Shown here in pieces: positions 54,403 to 63,010 of a stretch of 64,000 nt of DNA; position 1 is the stretch's first letter, and every line of letters begins with the position of its first letter. Origin of the DNA: Planctomycetota bacterium (GTDB lineage: Bacteria > Planctomycetota > Planctomycetia > Pirellulales > Lacipirellulaceae). The translations under genes were made by a program, and so were the position numbers. Under the pieces are notes generated by a model. That model worked only from the letters and a program-made list of their open reading frames with translations, was not told the origin of the DNA and made no database searches. The stretch lies in the NCBI GenBank assembly GCA_024278955.1, contig JAJRSE010000071.1, forward strand, positions 62,001-126,000. The letters run 5' to 3'.

Positions 54403-54425
54403 TGAACCACGAAGGCACAACGAAA
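54403..54425. repeat. GAACCACGAAGGCACAACG repeat fragment
   Basis: Short dispersed unit similar to the one at 28852; it lies in the predicted leader of the hemerythrin transcript. Confidence 0.5.
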
Positions 54426-54640
54426 TGGAGCTAGAAATATTGGAGTTTCAACGATTGCTCCTTGATCAGCAGGTTGACATGTTGTTTCCTGAAAAATGCC
54501 TACTCAACAAAAACACTATTTCGTATTTTGTTTGTCCTGGTTTTTTACTAGGGCGTCGTGTCGTTGTGTTTCCAACGACTTAGCGCTTTAGTAATTAGCC
54601 ATTATCGCTTTTCTTCAAAAATCGTATCGGAGCCCCAATC

Positions 54641-55087
54641 ATGTCTGCAAGCGACACTCAAACACGCCCCAACAGCACAATTGCTCGCCAGCACGCTCAA
54701 ATTGAGTCCTTAGTCGATGCGCTCACAAGCCGGTTCGACGGGGAAAAAAAGGCCACTCGCAACTTAGTCTCGCTGCTGAATTCTCTTGCAGCACACTTAG
54801 AAATGCATTTTGAATTGGAAGAAGAGGACGAGTACTTCGGTTACATTCTCACTCGCTCGCCACATCTCTCCGAACGCGTCGATCGCTTGCTGCACCAACA
54901 CGAAATGCTCAAAACAAACGTCGACGACCTCGTCGACTTAGCTCGACAAGCTTTTGAGCAAAACAGCGGTACCGCCGAGCTGGCTTCCATGTTCGCAAAA
55001 TTCCGATCCCTGTTACTAGAACACGAAAAAAAAGAAATCGATCTCCTCCAAGAAGCATTCAATCGGGACCTCGGCACCGGCGACTGA
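54641..55087 (+). CDS. Hemerythrin (HHE) domain protein
   Basis: A 148-residue four-helix hemerythrin-like protein. Candidate di-iron ligands include H18, H52, H56, E60, H87 and H128 (ARQHAQ; HLEMHFELEEEDE; HQHEML; LEHEKKEID). Such proteins bind O2, NO or iron. The -24/-12 promoter upstream and the globin-coupled sigma-54 activator before it make regulation by a gas signal likely (inference). No ribosome site is strong. Confidence 0.85.
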   Translation: MSASDTQTRPNSTIARQHAQIESLVDALTSRFDGEKKATRNLVSLLNSLAAHLEMHFELEEEDEYFGYILTRSPHLSERVDRLLHQHEMLKTNVDDLVDLARQAFEQNSGTAELASMFAKFRSLLLEHEKKEIDLLQEAFNRDLGTGD

Positions 55088-55310
55088 AGAAGCTCGTTTT
55101 GGTTGGTTCGCTTTGACTGTGAATAGTCAAGATCGGTAGAGATGCTCAAAGTCGAGAGGACCGGCTTGTCTGCGTACCTAGGGCCTTGTCACCGCTAAGA
55201 ATTAGGGTTCGCTAAATTAGTCGTTTTGGGTAGCACATGAGCCAGTTGGTCGGTATTTTGTAGGGTAACGTGTTTAGTCGTCCTGCAGAGAAGAGAACCC
55301 CGAGGCCCGA

Positions 55311-56585
55311 ATGACCAATTTCCTAGCTGCCAACGACCCCGAGGTCTGGTCTGCTGTTGCCGATGAAATCGAGCGTCAGCACGATGGTTTAGAGCTTATT
55401 GCTAGCGAAAACTACACCAGCCCAGCCGTCATGCAAGCCGCCGGCAGCGTGTTGACCAACAAATATGCTGAAGGCTACCCGGGACGCCGATACTACGGAG
55501 GCTGCGAGCACGTCGATGTGATCGAAGACCTCGCCCGAGATCGTGCTAAGCAGCTTTTTGGGGCGGAGTTTGCCAATGTGCAACCGCATTCGGGCTCGCA
55601 GGCCAACATGGCCATCTATTTGGCTGCGCTCGAGCCAGGCGATACGGTGCTGGGTCTCGACTTGGCCCATGGTGGCCATTTGACGCATGGTATGAAACTC
55701 AACACCTCGGGTATGCTCTATAACTTCGTTAGCTACGGGGTGCGTCGCGACGATCATCGGCTCGATTTCGACCAAATTGCCAAGCTGGCCAAAGAACACA
55801 AACCCAAGATGATCGTTGCCGGGGCAAGTGCTTATCCCCGTGAGATACCTCATGCCAAATTTGCCGAGATTGCAGCCGATGTTGGGGCTAAGCTTATGGT
55901 CGACATGGCCCATTATGCGGGCCTTGTCGCGGCAGGGCTTCACGACAATCCTGTGCCGGTTGCCGATTTTGTGACCACAACCACCCACAAAACGCTCCGC
56001 GGCCCCCGCGGTGGACTTTGTCTGTCGAAAAAGGAATATGCCAAGCCGATCAACAGCCGCGTTTTCCCCGGTATGCAAGGCGGACCTCTGATGCATATCA
56101 TTGCGGCCAAAGCCGTCTGTTTTGGCGAAGCGCTCCAGCCCGAATTCAAAGTCTACGCCCAACAAGTGATCGACAACGCCAGCACGTTGGCCGAGTCGCT
56201 TGCCGCGGGGGGATTGAGCCTGGTCAGCGGAGGGACCGACAATCACTTGGTTTTGGTGGATGTCACTCCGTTGGGAGTTGGTGGTCGTCTGGCCGAGGAA
56301 TCGCTGGGTGCCTGTGGTATCACGGTTAATAAGAACATGATTCCTTTTGACGAGCGAAAGCCGGTCGACCCCTCGGGTATCCGAATCGGTACGCCAGCGC
56401 TGACGTCGCGGGGAATGGGCATTGAAGAGATGCGTTCGGTTGGGCGCTGGATGCTAGAGGCCCTTCGGGCTCCCGAAGACACAGCCGTCCACGAACGTGT
56501 CCGCAAAGAAGTGCGCGAATTGTGCCAGCATTTCCCGGTTCCGGCAGCAGCGCTGAACGAAGCCGCGACAACCGCCGCGGTATGA
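55311..56585 (+). CDS. glyA: Serine hydroxymethyltransferase
   Basis: A 424-residue PLP enzyme that converts serine and tetrahydrofolate to glycine and methylene-tetrahydrofolate. Family landmarks: [52 protein letters not shown], and PLP Lys227 in [14 protein letters not shown]. Length and ATG are as expected. The mntA/hepT pair follows. Confidence 0.96.
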   Translation: MTNFLAANDPEVWSAVADEIERQHDGLELIASENYTSPAVMQAAGSVLTNKYAEGYPGRRYYGGCEHVDVIEDLARDRAKQLFGAEFANVQPHSGSQANMAIYLAALEPGDTVLGLDLAHGGHLTHGMKLNTSGMLYNFVSYGVRRDDHRLDFDQIAKLAKEHKPKMIVAGASAYPREIPHAKFAEIAADVGAKLMVDMAHYAGLVAAGLHDNPVPVADFVTTTTHKTLRGPRGGLCLSKKEYAKPINSRVFPGMQGGPLMHIIAAKAVCFGEALQPEFKVYAQQVIDNASTLAESLAAGGLSLVSGGTDNHLVLVDVTPLGVGGRLAEESLGACGITVNKNMIPFDERKPVDPSGIRIGTPALTSRGMGIEEMRSVGRWMLEALRAPEDTAVHERVRKEVRELCQHFPVPAAALNEAATTAAV

Positions 56586-56642
56586 GGTAGAATGGGAGTA
56601 GGCGGCATTTCGCCTTTTGCACCTACAGAAACGTAAAATCCT

Positions 56643-56945
56643 ATGGTTCGCGCCGCGATCGAAATCCCTGAAGATAAAATTACGGATTTTTGTCTTCGGA
56701 ATCACATAACCAAGATGGCGCTATTTGGTTCGGTATTGCGTAATGATTTTACTTCGAATAGCGATGTCGATGTTCTCGTTGAGTTTCATCCGGAGCATGT
56801 TCCGGGGCTGTATTTTTTTTCGATTCAGGACGAACTTTCCGATATCCTAAGGCGAAAGGTCGACTTAGTAACATTTAGGGGATTGAGCAAATACATCCGT
56901 AAGCGCGTCATGGAAGAGGCGAAGACCGTTTATGTCAGAGCATGA
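56643..56945 (+). CDS. mntA: MntA-type minimal nucleotidyltransferase antitoxin
   Basis: A 100-residue MNT-fold protein with GSx10DxD (G29-S30 ... D41-V-D43 in FGSVLRNDFTSNSDVDV) and a C-terminal RKRVMEEA. MntA neutralises its partner by AMPylating HepT. It overlaps hepT by 14 bp (56932). Together they form a type VII-like toxin-antitoxin pair. Confidence 0.87.
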   Translation: MVRAAIEIPEDKITDFCLRNHITKMALFGSVLRNDFTSNSDVDVLVEFHPEHVPGLYFFSIQDELSDILRRKVDLVTFRGLSKYIRKRVMEEAKTVYVRA

Positions 56946-57282
56946 CGACGACATTTCGCTGAGGCAGATACTCGACCATGCTCTTGAAGCTGTGAAGTTG
57001 GTTCAAGGCCATACCGAGGCCTCTTTGTCCGAAGACCGCCTTAGGCATTTGGCGGTCACTAGGTTGTTGACTATCGTAGGCGAGGCCGCGACGCGACTTT
57101 CGTCAGAACGTAGGGGAACACTTTCCCATATTCCTTGGCGACAAATCATTGGTCTAAGAAATATCTTGATTCACATGTATCATGATATCGATGATTCCAC
57201 ACTGTGGCAGATACTGACAAATGATTTGCCCAAGTTAATCTACGAAATAGAGAAGCTGGATCTTCCAGGAGAATTAAGTTAG
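56932..57282 (+). CDS. hepT: HepT-type HEPN ribonuclease toxin
   Basis: A 116-residue HEPN (DUF86) protein with the RNase motif R76-x4-H81 and Tyr83 (RNILIHMY), the AMPylation target in known HepT. Helical throughout. It shares a transcript with mntA and lies 2 bp before the response regulator. Confidence 0.87.
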   Translation: MSEHDDDISLRQILDHALEAVKLVQGHTEASLSEDRLRHLAVTRLLTIVGEAATRLSSERRGTLSHIPWRQIIGLRNILIHMYHDIDDSTLWQILTNDLPKLIYEIEKLDLPGELS

Positions 57283-57284
57283 CA

Positions 57285-57725
57285 ATGTCTGAAAAACAAA
57301 GCCGTATCCTGATCGCTGACGATAACGAAGCGAACGTCGAGTTGCTTGAGGCCTACCTGAGCGGTCTCGAAGTTGAAACCGCCGTTGCCGTCGATGGGCA
57401 GGATACGTTGGATAAGGTTCAATCGTTCCGGCCCGACCTGATTCTGCTCGACATCATGATGCCCAAGTTTAGCGGGTTTGAGGTTTGCCAACGTCTCAAG
57501 AACGATTCGGCGACCAGTGGGATTATGATTCTCATGGTCACGGCACTCAACGAATTGGGCGACATTGAGCGTGCCGTTGAAGCAGGCACCGACGACTTTC
57601 TCTCGAAGCCGGTCAATAAATTTGAGCTGGTTTTGCGAGTGAATAATATGCTGCGTCTACGCGACGAAACCGATGAACTTGAGCGGCTACGCAAGTATAT
57701 CGAACAAATGGAAGCTTCTCGCTAA
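57285..57725 (+). CDS. Single-domain response regulator with C-terminal helix
   Basis: A 146-residue receiver: acidic pair D12-D13, phosphoacceptor D56 (LILLDIMMPKFSG), switch Thr in MVTAL and Lys in LSKPVNKFEL. A C-terminal helix (LRDETDELERLRKYIEQME) may form a coiled coil. No histidine kinase is nearby. It may be transcribed with the TPR protein 20 bp downstream. Confidence 0.88.
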   Translation: MSEKQSRILIADDNEANVELLEAYLSGLEVETAVAVDGQDTLDKVQSFRPDLILLDIMMPKFSGFEVCQRLKNDSATSGIMILMVTALNELGDIERAVEAGTDDFLSKPVNKFELVLRVNNMLRLRDETDELERLRKYIEQMEASR

Positions 57726-57745
57726 CTGCGACCCCAAGGTGTTCA

Positions 57746-59587
57746 ATGATCGGGGCACTTCGTATTCTGACTTTTCTCCTGACGGTCGCCCTGTCGACTG
57801 CCGTGGCGAATCTGCGTGCTGCCAGCGAAGAGGCCCTTCGCCCCAAGCCAACCGGCCAGCTTTTGGAAACGGTCTCTCGCAAGAAGACCGTCGCCCAGCT
57901 GATTCTCCAACTAGGCAACCCGCAGTATCTCGATCGCCGCAGTGCGGAGCTACAGCTTATCGAACTTGGAGCCGATGCTTTCGATCAACTTCAGGTGGCT
58001 GAAAATCATTCCGATTTAGAAATCGCCTCCCGAGCTCGCTATCTAATACACCGAATTCGCATCGAGTGGGTCCGAGCCGACGACCGGGCCAACGTGCAGG
58101 CAATTTTCCGTCGCTACGGTGAGCTACCTCTTCGCGATCGACTTGAACGTCTTCGTTTGCTTGGTGCCTTGGAGGACCATCAAGGTCTTGGGCCGCTTTG
58201 CCGCATCGCACGGTACGATCAATCGCCGATCTTAGCTCGAAAGGCAGCCTTAGAGGTTTTGGCCGCTTTGCTCAGCCAGAGCGATCGCAATCAGAGTCTT
58301 CTCGGGGCAACTGAGTTTGCTCGCTTGGTTGGCGAGGTCGAGAGCAGCAAGCGGGCTCCGGCAGAATGGATTCGGCTATTTCTTGATCATATGAATCAGC
58401 CCAAAAAAATGGGGACTGGTTGGCTGCCGCTGATCGATTCTGAACTCGGCCTGCTCAAGCAACAGAGCGACGAGACCGACCTCTCGCTGGTAACCAGTCT
58501 GCTCAGGTTCCACTTGAAACTATGCGACCAATTTTCTCAAGAAGAATTGATTTTTGAAACGATGCAACGATGGGTTGATCTTTCGATTTCCCAAGGTAGT
58601 TCGGAGAGCGAGAGCCTGATTCCGGCATTGACTTGGCTTTTGAAGAACGAGCAATGGAAGTCTTTTGAGATGATCGAGTCGCGTTACGCTAGCCAGCTAC
58701 GCAGCAGTCGACTCTTGGTCTACTTGGCGGCCATGGCCCGAGCCCAACAGGGCCATGAAGAAGAAGCCACCGAGTTTGCTGAACAAGCCTTTCGCCTCGA
58801 CGACCGCATCGAGCTTCGGTTTCAAGCCGCGGCGAACATCGCCGATCTGGGACGCCACGATTGGGCCGAACGCGAATGGAAGTATCTCGTCGAGACTTTG
58901 CCAGTGCTCGACGAGTTTTCGAGGAGGGCCCGTGAGTCGCTGGCAACGCTACGGCTGCACGACCGAGGTGAAAACCAAGCTGCTGCAGAGTTGCTGGCCG
59001 TCTATTGCGACGCGATAGAAAGCAACCCGGCAAATAAGAACGGTATTCGAGGTGATCGTGTTCGGCACAATACTTATCAAAGCTTCGTTGCCCAACGCGA
59101 CTTTCTTTTTGCTTGCCATGCCCAGCAACAGGGCGACTACGCGAAGCAGCAAAAATACCTTGATCGGGCCATCCAAGCCCATCCGTTGAATCCGGACGTT
59201 GTGATTGCGATGTACCACCTGCAGGATGCCGACGAAGCGTATCGAAAGAAAACGGCCCTTCTGATCCGGCGTTCGTGCGAGTGGCTCGAAAACAATATCG
59301 AGCAGGCCCCGGACGAGCCTAATTGGTACAACCACTGGGCATGGCTCGTAAGCAACACCGAAGGCGACTACAAAAAAGCGGTCAAATACTCACAGCATTC
59401 TTTAGCGTTAAGTCCCGAAAGCCCTAGCTATCTCGATACTCTGGGTCGCTGTTACTACGCGGCAGGCGATCTGGATAACGCGGTCGCTACGCAACGACTC
59501 GCCGTAGCGGGCCACCCTTATCTCTTGGTAATGCAACGCCAACTGAATTTCTTTGAAAAAGAATTGGCCGAGCAGAACAAAAAGTAG
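57746..59587 (+). CDS. Secreted helical/TPR-repeat protein, unknown
   Basis: A 613-residue exported protein: signal peptide (RILTFLLTVALSTAVANLRA), then an alpha-helical solenoid; the last ~250 residues read like TPR motifs (AEREWKYLVETLPVLDEFSR, KQQKYLDRAIQAHPLNPDVV, KAVKYSQHSLALSPESPSYL, DTLGRCYYAAGDLDNAV). The early part has HEAT-like SAELQLIELGADAF. The specific role is unknown; such proteins scaffold complexes. A hairpin follows the stop. Confidence 0.78.
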   Translation: MIGALRILTFLLTVALSTAVANLRAASEEALRPKPTGQLLETVSRKKTVAQLILQLGNPQYLDRRSAELQLIELGADAFDQLQVAENHSDLEIASRARYLIHRIRIEWVRADDRANVQAIFRRYGELPLRDRLERLRLLGALEDHQGLGPLCRIARYDQSPILARKAALEVLAALLSQSDRNQSLLGATEFARLVGEVESSKRAPAEWIRLFLDHMNQPKKMGTGWLPLIDSELGLLKQQSDETDLSLVTSLLRFHLKLCDQFSQEELIFETMQRWVDLSISQGSSESESLIPALTWLLKNEQWKSFEMIESRYASQLRSSRLLVYLAAMARAQQGHEEEATEFAEQAFRLDDRIELRFQAAANIADLGRHDWAEREWKYLVETLPVLDEFSRRARESLATLRLHDRGENQAAAELLAVYCDAIESNPANKNGIRGDRVRHNTYQSFVAQRDFLFACHAQQQGDYAKQQKYLDRAIQAHPLNPDVVIAMYHLQDADEAYRKKTALLIRRSCEWLENNIEQAPDEPNWYNHWAWLVSNTEGDYKKAVKYSQHSLALSPESPSYLDTLGRCYYAAGDLDNAVATQRLAVAGHPYLLVMQRQLNFFEKELAEQNKK

Positions 59588-59600
59588 GAGTGTGCCAAGG

Positions 59601-59622
59601 CCGTGGGATTGCCATCTCACGG
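59601..59622. terminator. GGGATTGCCATCTC hairpin between convergent genes
   Basis: CCGTGGGAT-TGCC-ATCTCACGG: 9-bp stem with one mismatch and the same TGCC loop as at 13220, between the convergent stops of the TPR and DUF2617 genes. Confidence 0.7.
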
Positions 59623-59642
59623 TAAGAAAGCGAGCCTGCGCA

Positions 59643-60182
59643 TTACGGCAAATGGTAGGACGATTGAATCTTCAGAACGGCACAATCGTCGGGAAAGGTG
59701 TGGAACGCCTGAACGCGGAAGACCTTGTCCCGAGAGTCGACGCTAACATAGCTCATCGCGCCGGTCTCGAAACGTCCGCTGGAGTCGAACTTCTGTAACA
59801 TCCCACGACGCGTCGATTGCAAAGTGAGTTCTTTCTGATAAGCCAGAAATCGTTCGGGGCTGGTAGGTTCGAGCGAAAACGACATCTCGTAGCCGATCCC
59901 GCCACGGCAAACGAGCTGGTCGGTTCTGTCACCTTTCAAACGATAAGACATCAGCCGACGCTTCAGAGGCAAAGGGTGATGTGTAGCGGCAGCAACTTCA
60001 GTCAGAATAATATCACCATATTTCCAGGAAACTAAATGCCCGGCACTAGTGATCTGAACTTTTGCTTCGTAGCTTCCGCGGGTGATGGTTCGAGATTGGT
60101 AAATTTCGAACAACTCGGGGTGTAACGATCGCCCATAAAGTTGAAAAACCAACTCGGCAATTTTTGGTCGTACTGAAAGCAC
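59643..60182 (-). CDS. DUF2617 family protein
   Basis: A 179-residue protein recognised from the planctomycete DUF2617 family (LSVRPKIAELVFQLYGRSLHP N-terminus, then RTITRGSYEAKVQITSAGHL and a beta-rich remainder with a late AFHTFPDDCAVLKIQSSYHL). Function unknown. It follows a hairpin, and the next gene on the other strand is 765 bp away. Confidence 0.7.
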   Translation of the reverse strand: MLSVRPKIAELVFQLYGRSLHPELFEIYQSRTITRGSYEAKVQITSAGHLVSWKYGDIILTEVAAATHHPLPLKRRLMSYRLKGDRTDQLVCRGGIGYEMSFSLEPTSPERFLAYQKELTLQSTRRGMLQKFDSSGRFETGAMSYVSVDSRDKVFRVQAFHTFPDDCAVLKIQSSYHLP

Positions 60183-60246
60183 TATAGGTAATCTCGGTTA
60201 TGAGTGAAGCGGACATCTTAGTGCTTTGACAAATGCTAATTTTCGG

Positions 60247-60282
60247 GTGTGAGATGTCAGAACGACTTCTGACATCTCACAC
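60247..60282. repeat. Perfect 16-bp stem-loop
   Basis: GTGTGAGATGTCAGAA-CGAC-TTCTGACATCTCACAC: perfect 16-bp stem, 4-base loop. Upstream of the DUF2617 gene. Flanking words (CATCTCA, ACTCGAATT) recur around 62950. Confidence 0.85.
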
Positions 60283-60701
60283 TCGAATTTTTGATAATGA
60301 CAAAGCACTCGGTATGCGTCAATTATACTTACGACCCCCAAGCATCACAAAGAGGAATTCTCTTGTCCAATTTTGAAACCAAATTCGACCTTGACAAGGG
60401 GTTGTTTCGCAACTCTGAGGGATGGGTACTCATGGGTCCTGTTGATGACGCCTTTTGATGCTGAAATGTAAGTGCGCTAACACATGCCCGATTGTCCGAC
60501 TTACCGCGACGGGTTGGCATTTTGTTTTTCTTTTTTTGCAAGACGCAAAATGAACACTTGGTCGCTAGCATGTTCACTGGATATTTTTAGAAAAAAGATG
60601 ACGTGATCAGGGGTATTCGGCAGGGTAGCAGGTAGGGAACTAACCACCTAACGCTCAGTCCCAGCTAAAAAACTGAGGTTCACTGAAGCAGCCGTTTGGG
60701 C

Positions 60702-60738
60702 GCTAGCCCCGGTTTTTTCTGCATCAACCGCGGATAGC
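60702..60738. repeat. GCTAGCCCCGGTT imperfect hairpin
   Basis: GCTAGCCCCGGTT and its mirror AACCGCGGATAGC form an imperfect 13-bp stem with an 11-base loop. Meaning unknown. Confidence 0.45.
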
Positions 60739-60947
60739 ACTAAAGCGGCTAATCCGAAAATGTAAGCTGCGACATACTACTAGCCCCCGTCGAGTTGCTT
60801 GTAATTGCTAGCAGGCAGAGGACGAATTTTTTTCTGGAGGAGAGACTGACATAGCCGGAGCGACAGAGGTTACCTATTATCCTGCCGGTTGCGAGCCCCT
60901 TGATGCTCGTACAATACCGATTCCTTCTTCGTAATGGAGTGCGAGCC

Positions 60948-62129
60948 GTGAGTTCGATCCGATCTCTAGCCACGATTACCGTATTAGCCGGCGTGGGTAT
61001 TTTCCTTTATATGAAAATCAACGAAACCGACCCCATTCTCCCAGCAGAAGTTGCGGACTTTGAGATCGGTGAGATAACTTTTGACTCGCAAGCGAGCCCG
61101 TCAAACGAATTGCCCCAATTCGTTTCGACGCCTGACAAAAGCATCGCACCGGCCTTCAATCCGCCCGCTCCCGCAGCGTCAGCCCCAGCCTGGAACGATT
61201 CTCCAGTAGCCAATGCCCCGCCTGCGATAGCCGCTCCAACCGAACACCTGCACAACGACGAACCTGCGGATGCCGCCAGAATGAATGATCGTGCTCCCGA
61301 CTTGCCGACGATCCCGTCTGCCGCGACGACAGCCGAAGAGTCCTTGGAACATTCTCCTGCGTCTTCGCCGCAAGTCGAAGCTGCTCACAGCCAACCTAGC
61401 GCTGCTCACATCGATAGCACGGCAGAGTCGTCTTTGTTCTCGGCGACTCGCTTGGCAGTCGACTCTGCTCTAGATCGCGGCGAGTTATCGCAAGCGTTGT
61501 TGTTGCTTTCTGATTGGTACGACGACCCATCGCTGTCGGCCAAGGAATCGCAAGAAGTCAACGACTTGCTTCGGCAGCTGGCCGGTACGGTTATTTATTC
61601 CTCAGAGCATCGTCTCGAACCACCTTACATGGTCCAGGCAGGTGAGCAGCTAGAACAGATTGCCCAAAAGTACCAGGTGCCTTGGCAGCTGCTTGCTAAG
61701 ATCAATGGAATTACCACGGCAGACCAATTGCAGCCGGGACAACATTTGAAAGTCATCCGCGGCCCGTTTTCGGCTTTAATCGACTTGGGAAGGCATAAGC
61801 TCACCTTGATGCTCGACCGTCGCTATGCGGGACAGTTTTCTCTTGAGATCGACCCGGGCAATTCCGTCGAAGCAGGTCACTGGACGGTCAACCAAAAGTT
61901 GCTTACGCCAGGCAACGTCGGCTTTGGTTCGTCTGGTGTTGCTACCGAAGAGCCAAGCCTGATGCTCTCCAATCCCGATAGCGGCAACAACCGGCTGGCC
62001 ATACTGCGCGGTTCCAACGCAGTCGCGCCGACCGAGCCTTCGGGACGGGTCCTACGTCTGAGCTCGCAGGAAGTCGGCGACGTTTACGACATTCTCTCGC
62101 TGGGCTCTCGGGTCGTGATACGAAGGTAA
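60948..62129 (+). CDS. Membrane-anchored LysM protein with degenerate L,D-transpeptidase-like end
   Basis: A 393-residue protein: N-terminal membrane anchor (TITVLAGVGIFLYMKI), a long Pro/Ala-rich linker, a LysM domain (YMVQAGEQLEQIAQKYQVPW, about 230-275) and a C-terminal part that begins like an L,D-transpeptidase (FSALIDLGRHKLTLMLD) but lacks the HGT and SxGC parts; a Gly-Arg-Val-Leu segment (EPSGRVLRLSS) replaces the catalytic Cys region. So it likely binds peptidoglycan but does not cross-link it. GTG 60948 with GGAG 8 bp upstream was chosen; ATG 60903 is the alternative. A 137-bp repeat follows. Confidence 0.72.
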   Translation: MSSIRSLATITVLAGVGIFLYMKINETDPILPAEVADFEIGEITFDSQASPSNELPQFVSTPDKSIAPAFNPPAPAASAPAWNDSPVANAPPAIAAPTEHLHNDEPADAARMNDRAPDLPTIPSAATTAEESLEHSPASSPQVEAAHSQPSAAHIDSTAESSLFSATRLAVDSALDRGELSQALLLLSDWYDDPSLSAKESQEVNDLLRQLAGTVIYSSEHRLEPPYMVQAGEQLEQIAQKYQVPWQLLAKINGITTADQLQPGQHLKVIRGPFSALIDLGRHKLTLMLDRRYAGQFSLEIDPGNSVEAGHWTVNQKLLTPGNVGFGSSGVATEEPSLMLSNPDSGNNRLAILRGSNAVAPTEPSGRVLRLSSQEVGDVYDILSLGSRVVIRR

Positions 62130-62135
62130 GCGGTT

Positions 62136-62272
62136 CTAGTATTGCGTCGCAGCTTAATTTCCGGGTGCCACTCCTGGCTTGTCCAGCAGTGCGAAGCGGG
62201 TACCCGGTGTCCACTGCTGGGCAAGCCAGCAGTGGCACCCAACTCGAAAGTTGAGCTGCGACGCTCCACTAG
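62136..62272. repeat. 137-bp palindromic element, copy 2
   Basis: Same length and ends as the copy at 19916: CTAGTATTGCGTCGCAGCTT at the left, ACTAG at the right; core GCGAAGCGGGTACCCGG. It starts 6 bp past the stop of the LysM gene. Confidence 0.88.
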
Positions 62273-62382
62273 TGTGCCGGCAGCAAACAAGTATCGGTAC
62301 GTCTGCACTTAATTGTAATCGCTCTTCATGTTATGCTCCTGAGGTTCACGAACTTCCGTTACGCTAAGGGGCACCGTTACCG

Positions 62383-62922
62383 ATGTACGATCGACAATCA
62401 CTAATCGAGTTAATCCGTAAACAGGCTTTGCAGTTTGGCAACTTTACGCTTGCCTCGGGAAAGAAGGCGACATTTTATCTTGATTGCCGCAAGGTAACCC
62501 TTGATGCCTGCGGTGCAAGGCTGATTGGCGAAGGGATGCTTGACCTTTTGGCCGACGACATGCCTCCGCTCGTAGGCGGGATGGCCATTGGTGCCGATCC
62601 GATCACGGCTTCGATTCTCACCTTGGCCGGCATACGAGAGCAACCGCTTCGAGGGATTATTGTCCGTAAAGAGTCGAAAGAGCATGGCACCGGTCGATTT
62701 GTAGAAGGCCCTTACGAGTCGGGCGAAGAGCTGGTCATTGTCGAAGATGTGGTTACCACAGGTGGTTCGTCGCTCAAGGCGATTGAGCGATGCGAAGCTG
62801 TGGGACTCAAGGTGAAGCGTGTTCTTGCGATCGTCGACCGCTTGTCAGGCGGCAAAGAAGCGTTTGCCGAGCGTGGCTACGAGTTAACCACGCTGCTGAC
62901 GATCAAAGATCTCGGCATCTGA
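62383..62922 (+). CDS. pyrE: Orotate phosphoribosyltransferase
   Basis: A 179-residue PyrE: DCRKVTLDACGARLIGEGM, GMAIGADPITASILTL, and the PRPP loop VIVEDVVTTGGSSLKAIE with VRKESKEHGTGRFVEG ahead. It joins orotate to PRPP in pyrimidine synthesis. Start ATG 62383; length is normal. Confidence 0.95.
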   Translation: MYDRQSLIELIRKQALQFGNFTLASGKKATFYLDCRKVTLDACGARLIGEGMLDLLADDMPPLVGGMAIGADPITASILTLAGIREQPLRGIIVRKESKEHGTGRFVEGPYESGEELVIVEDVVTTGGSSLKAIERCEAVGLKVKRVLAIVDRLSGGKEAFAERGYELTTLLTIKDLGI

Positions 62923-63010
62923 GCGATTGCGGATCTCGGATTGCGGAATAGTTGAGGCTGACATATTTTTCGCCATCTCAAACTCGAATTCTCCAATCTA
63001 AAATCGAAAC

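Larger units (their letters stand above)
54134..54640. other. Regulatory spacer before the hemerythrin gene
   Basis: About 500 bp with no coding frame I can support. It contains repeat copy C, a degenerate hairpin-family piece (54284-54300), a perfect 8-bp dyad (54303-54320), a -24/-12 promoter (54357-54372) and a GAACCACGAAGG repeat (54403-54425). Confidence 0.6.
60183..60947. other. Long non-coding spacer before the LysM gene
   Basis: About 765 bp. A perfect 16-bp hairpin (60247-60282) and an imperfect GCTAGCCCCGGTT hairpin (60702-60738) lie here. No frame has coding character; the one at 60329-60577 has no motif. Confidence 0.5.

Noticed and set aside
60329-60577. 82-codon minus-strand frame
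   Set aside because: No motif and lies in a repeat-rich spacer.
62281-62382. Possible attenuator ahead of pyrE
   Set aside because: No leader peptide or alternative hairpins seen.
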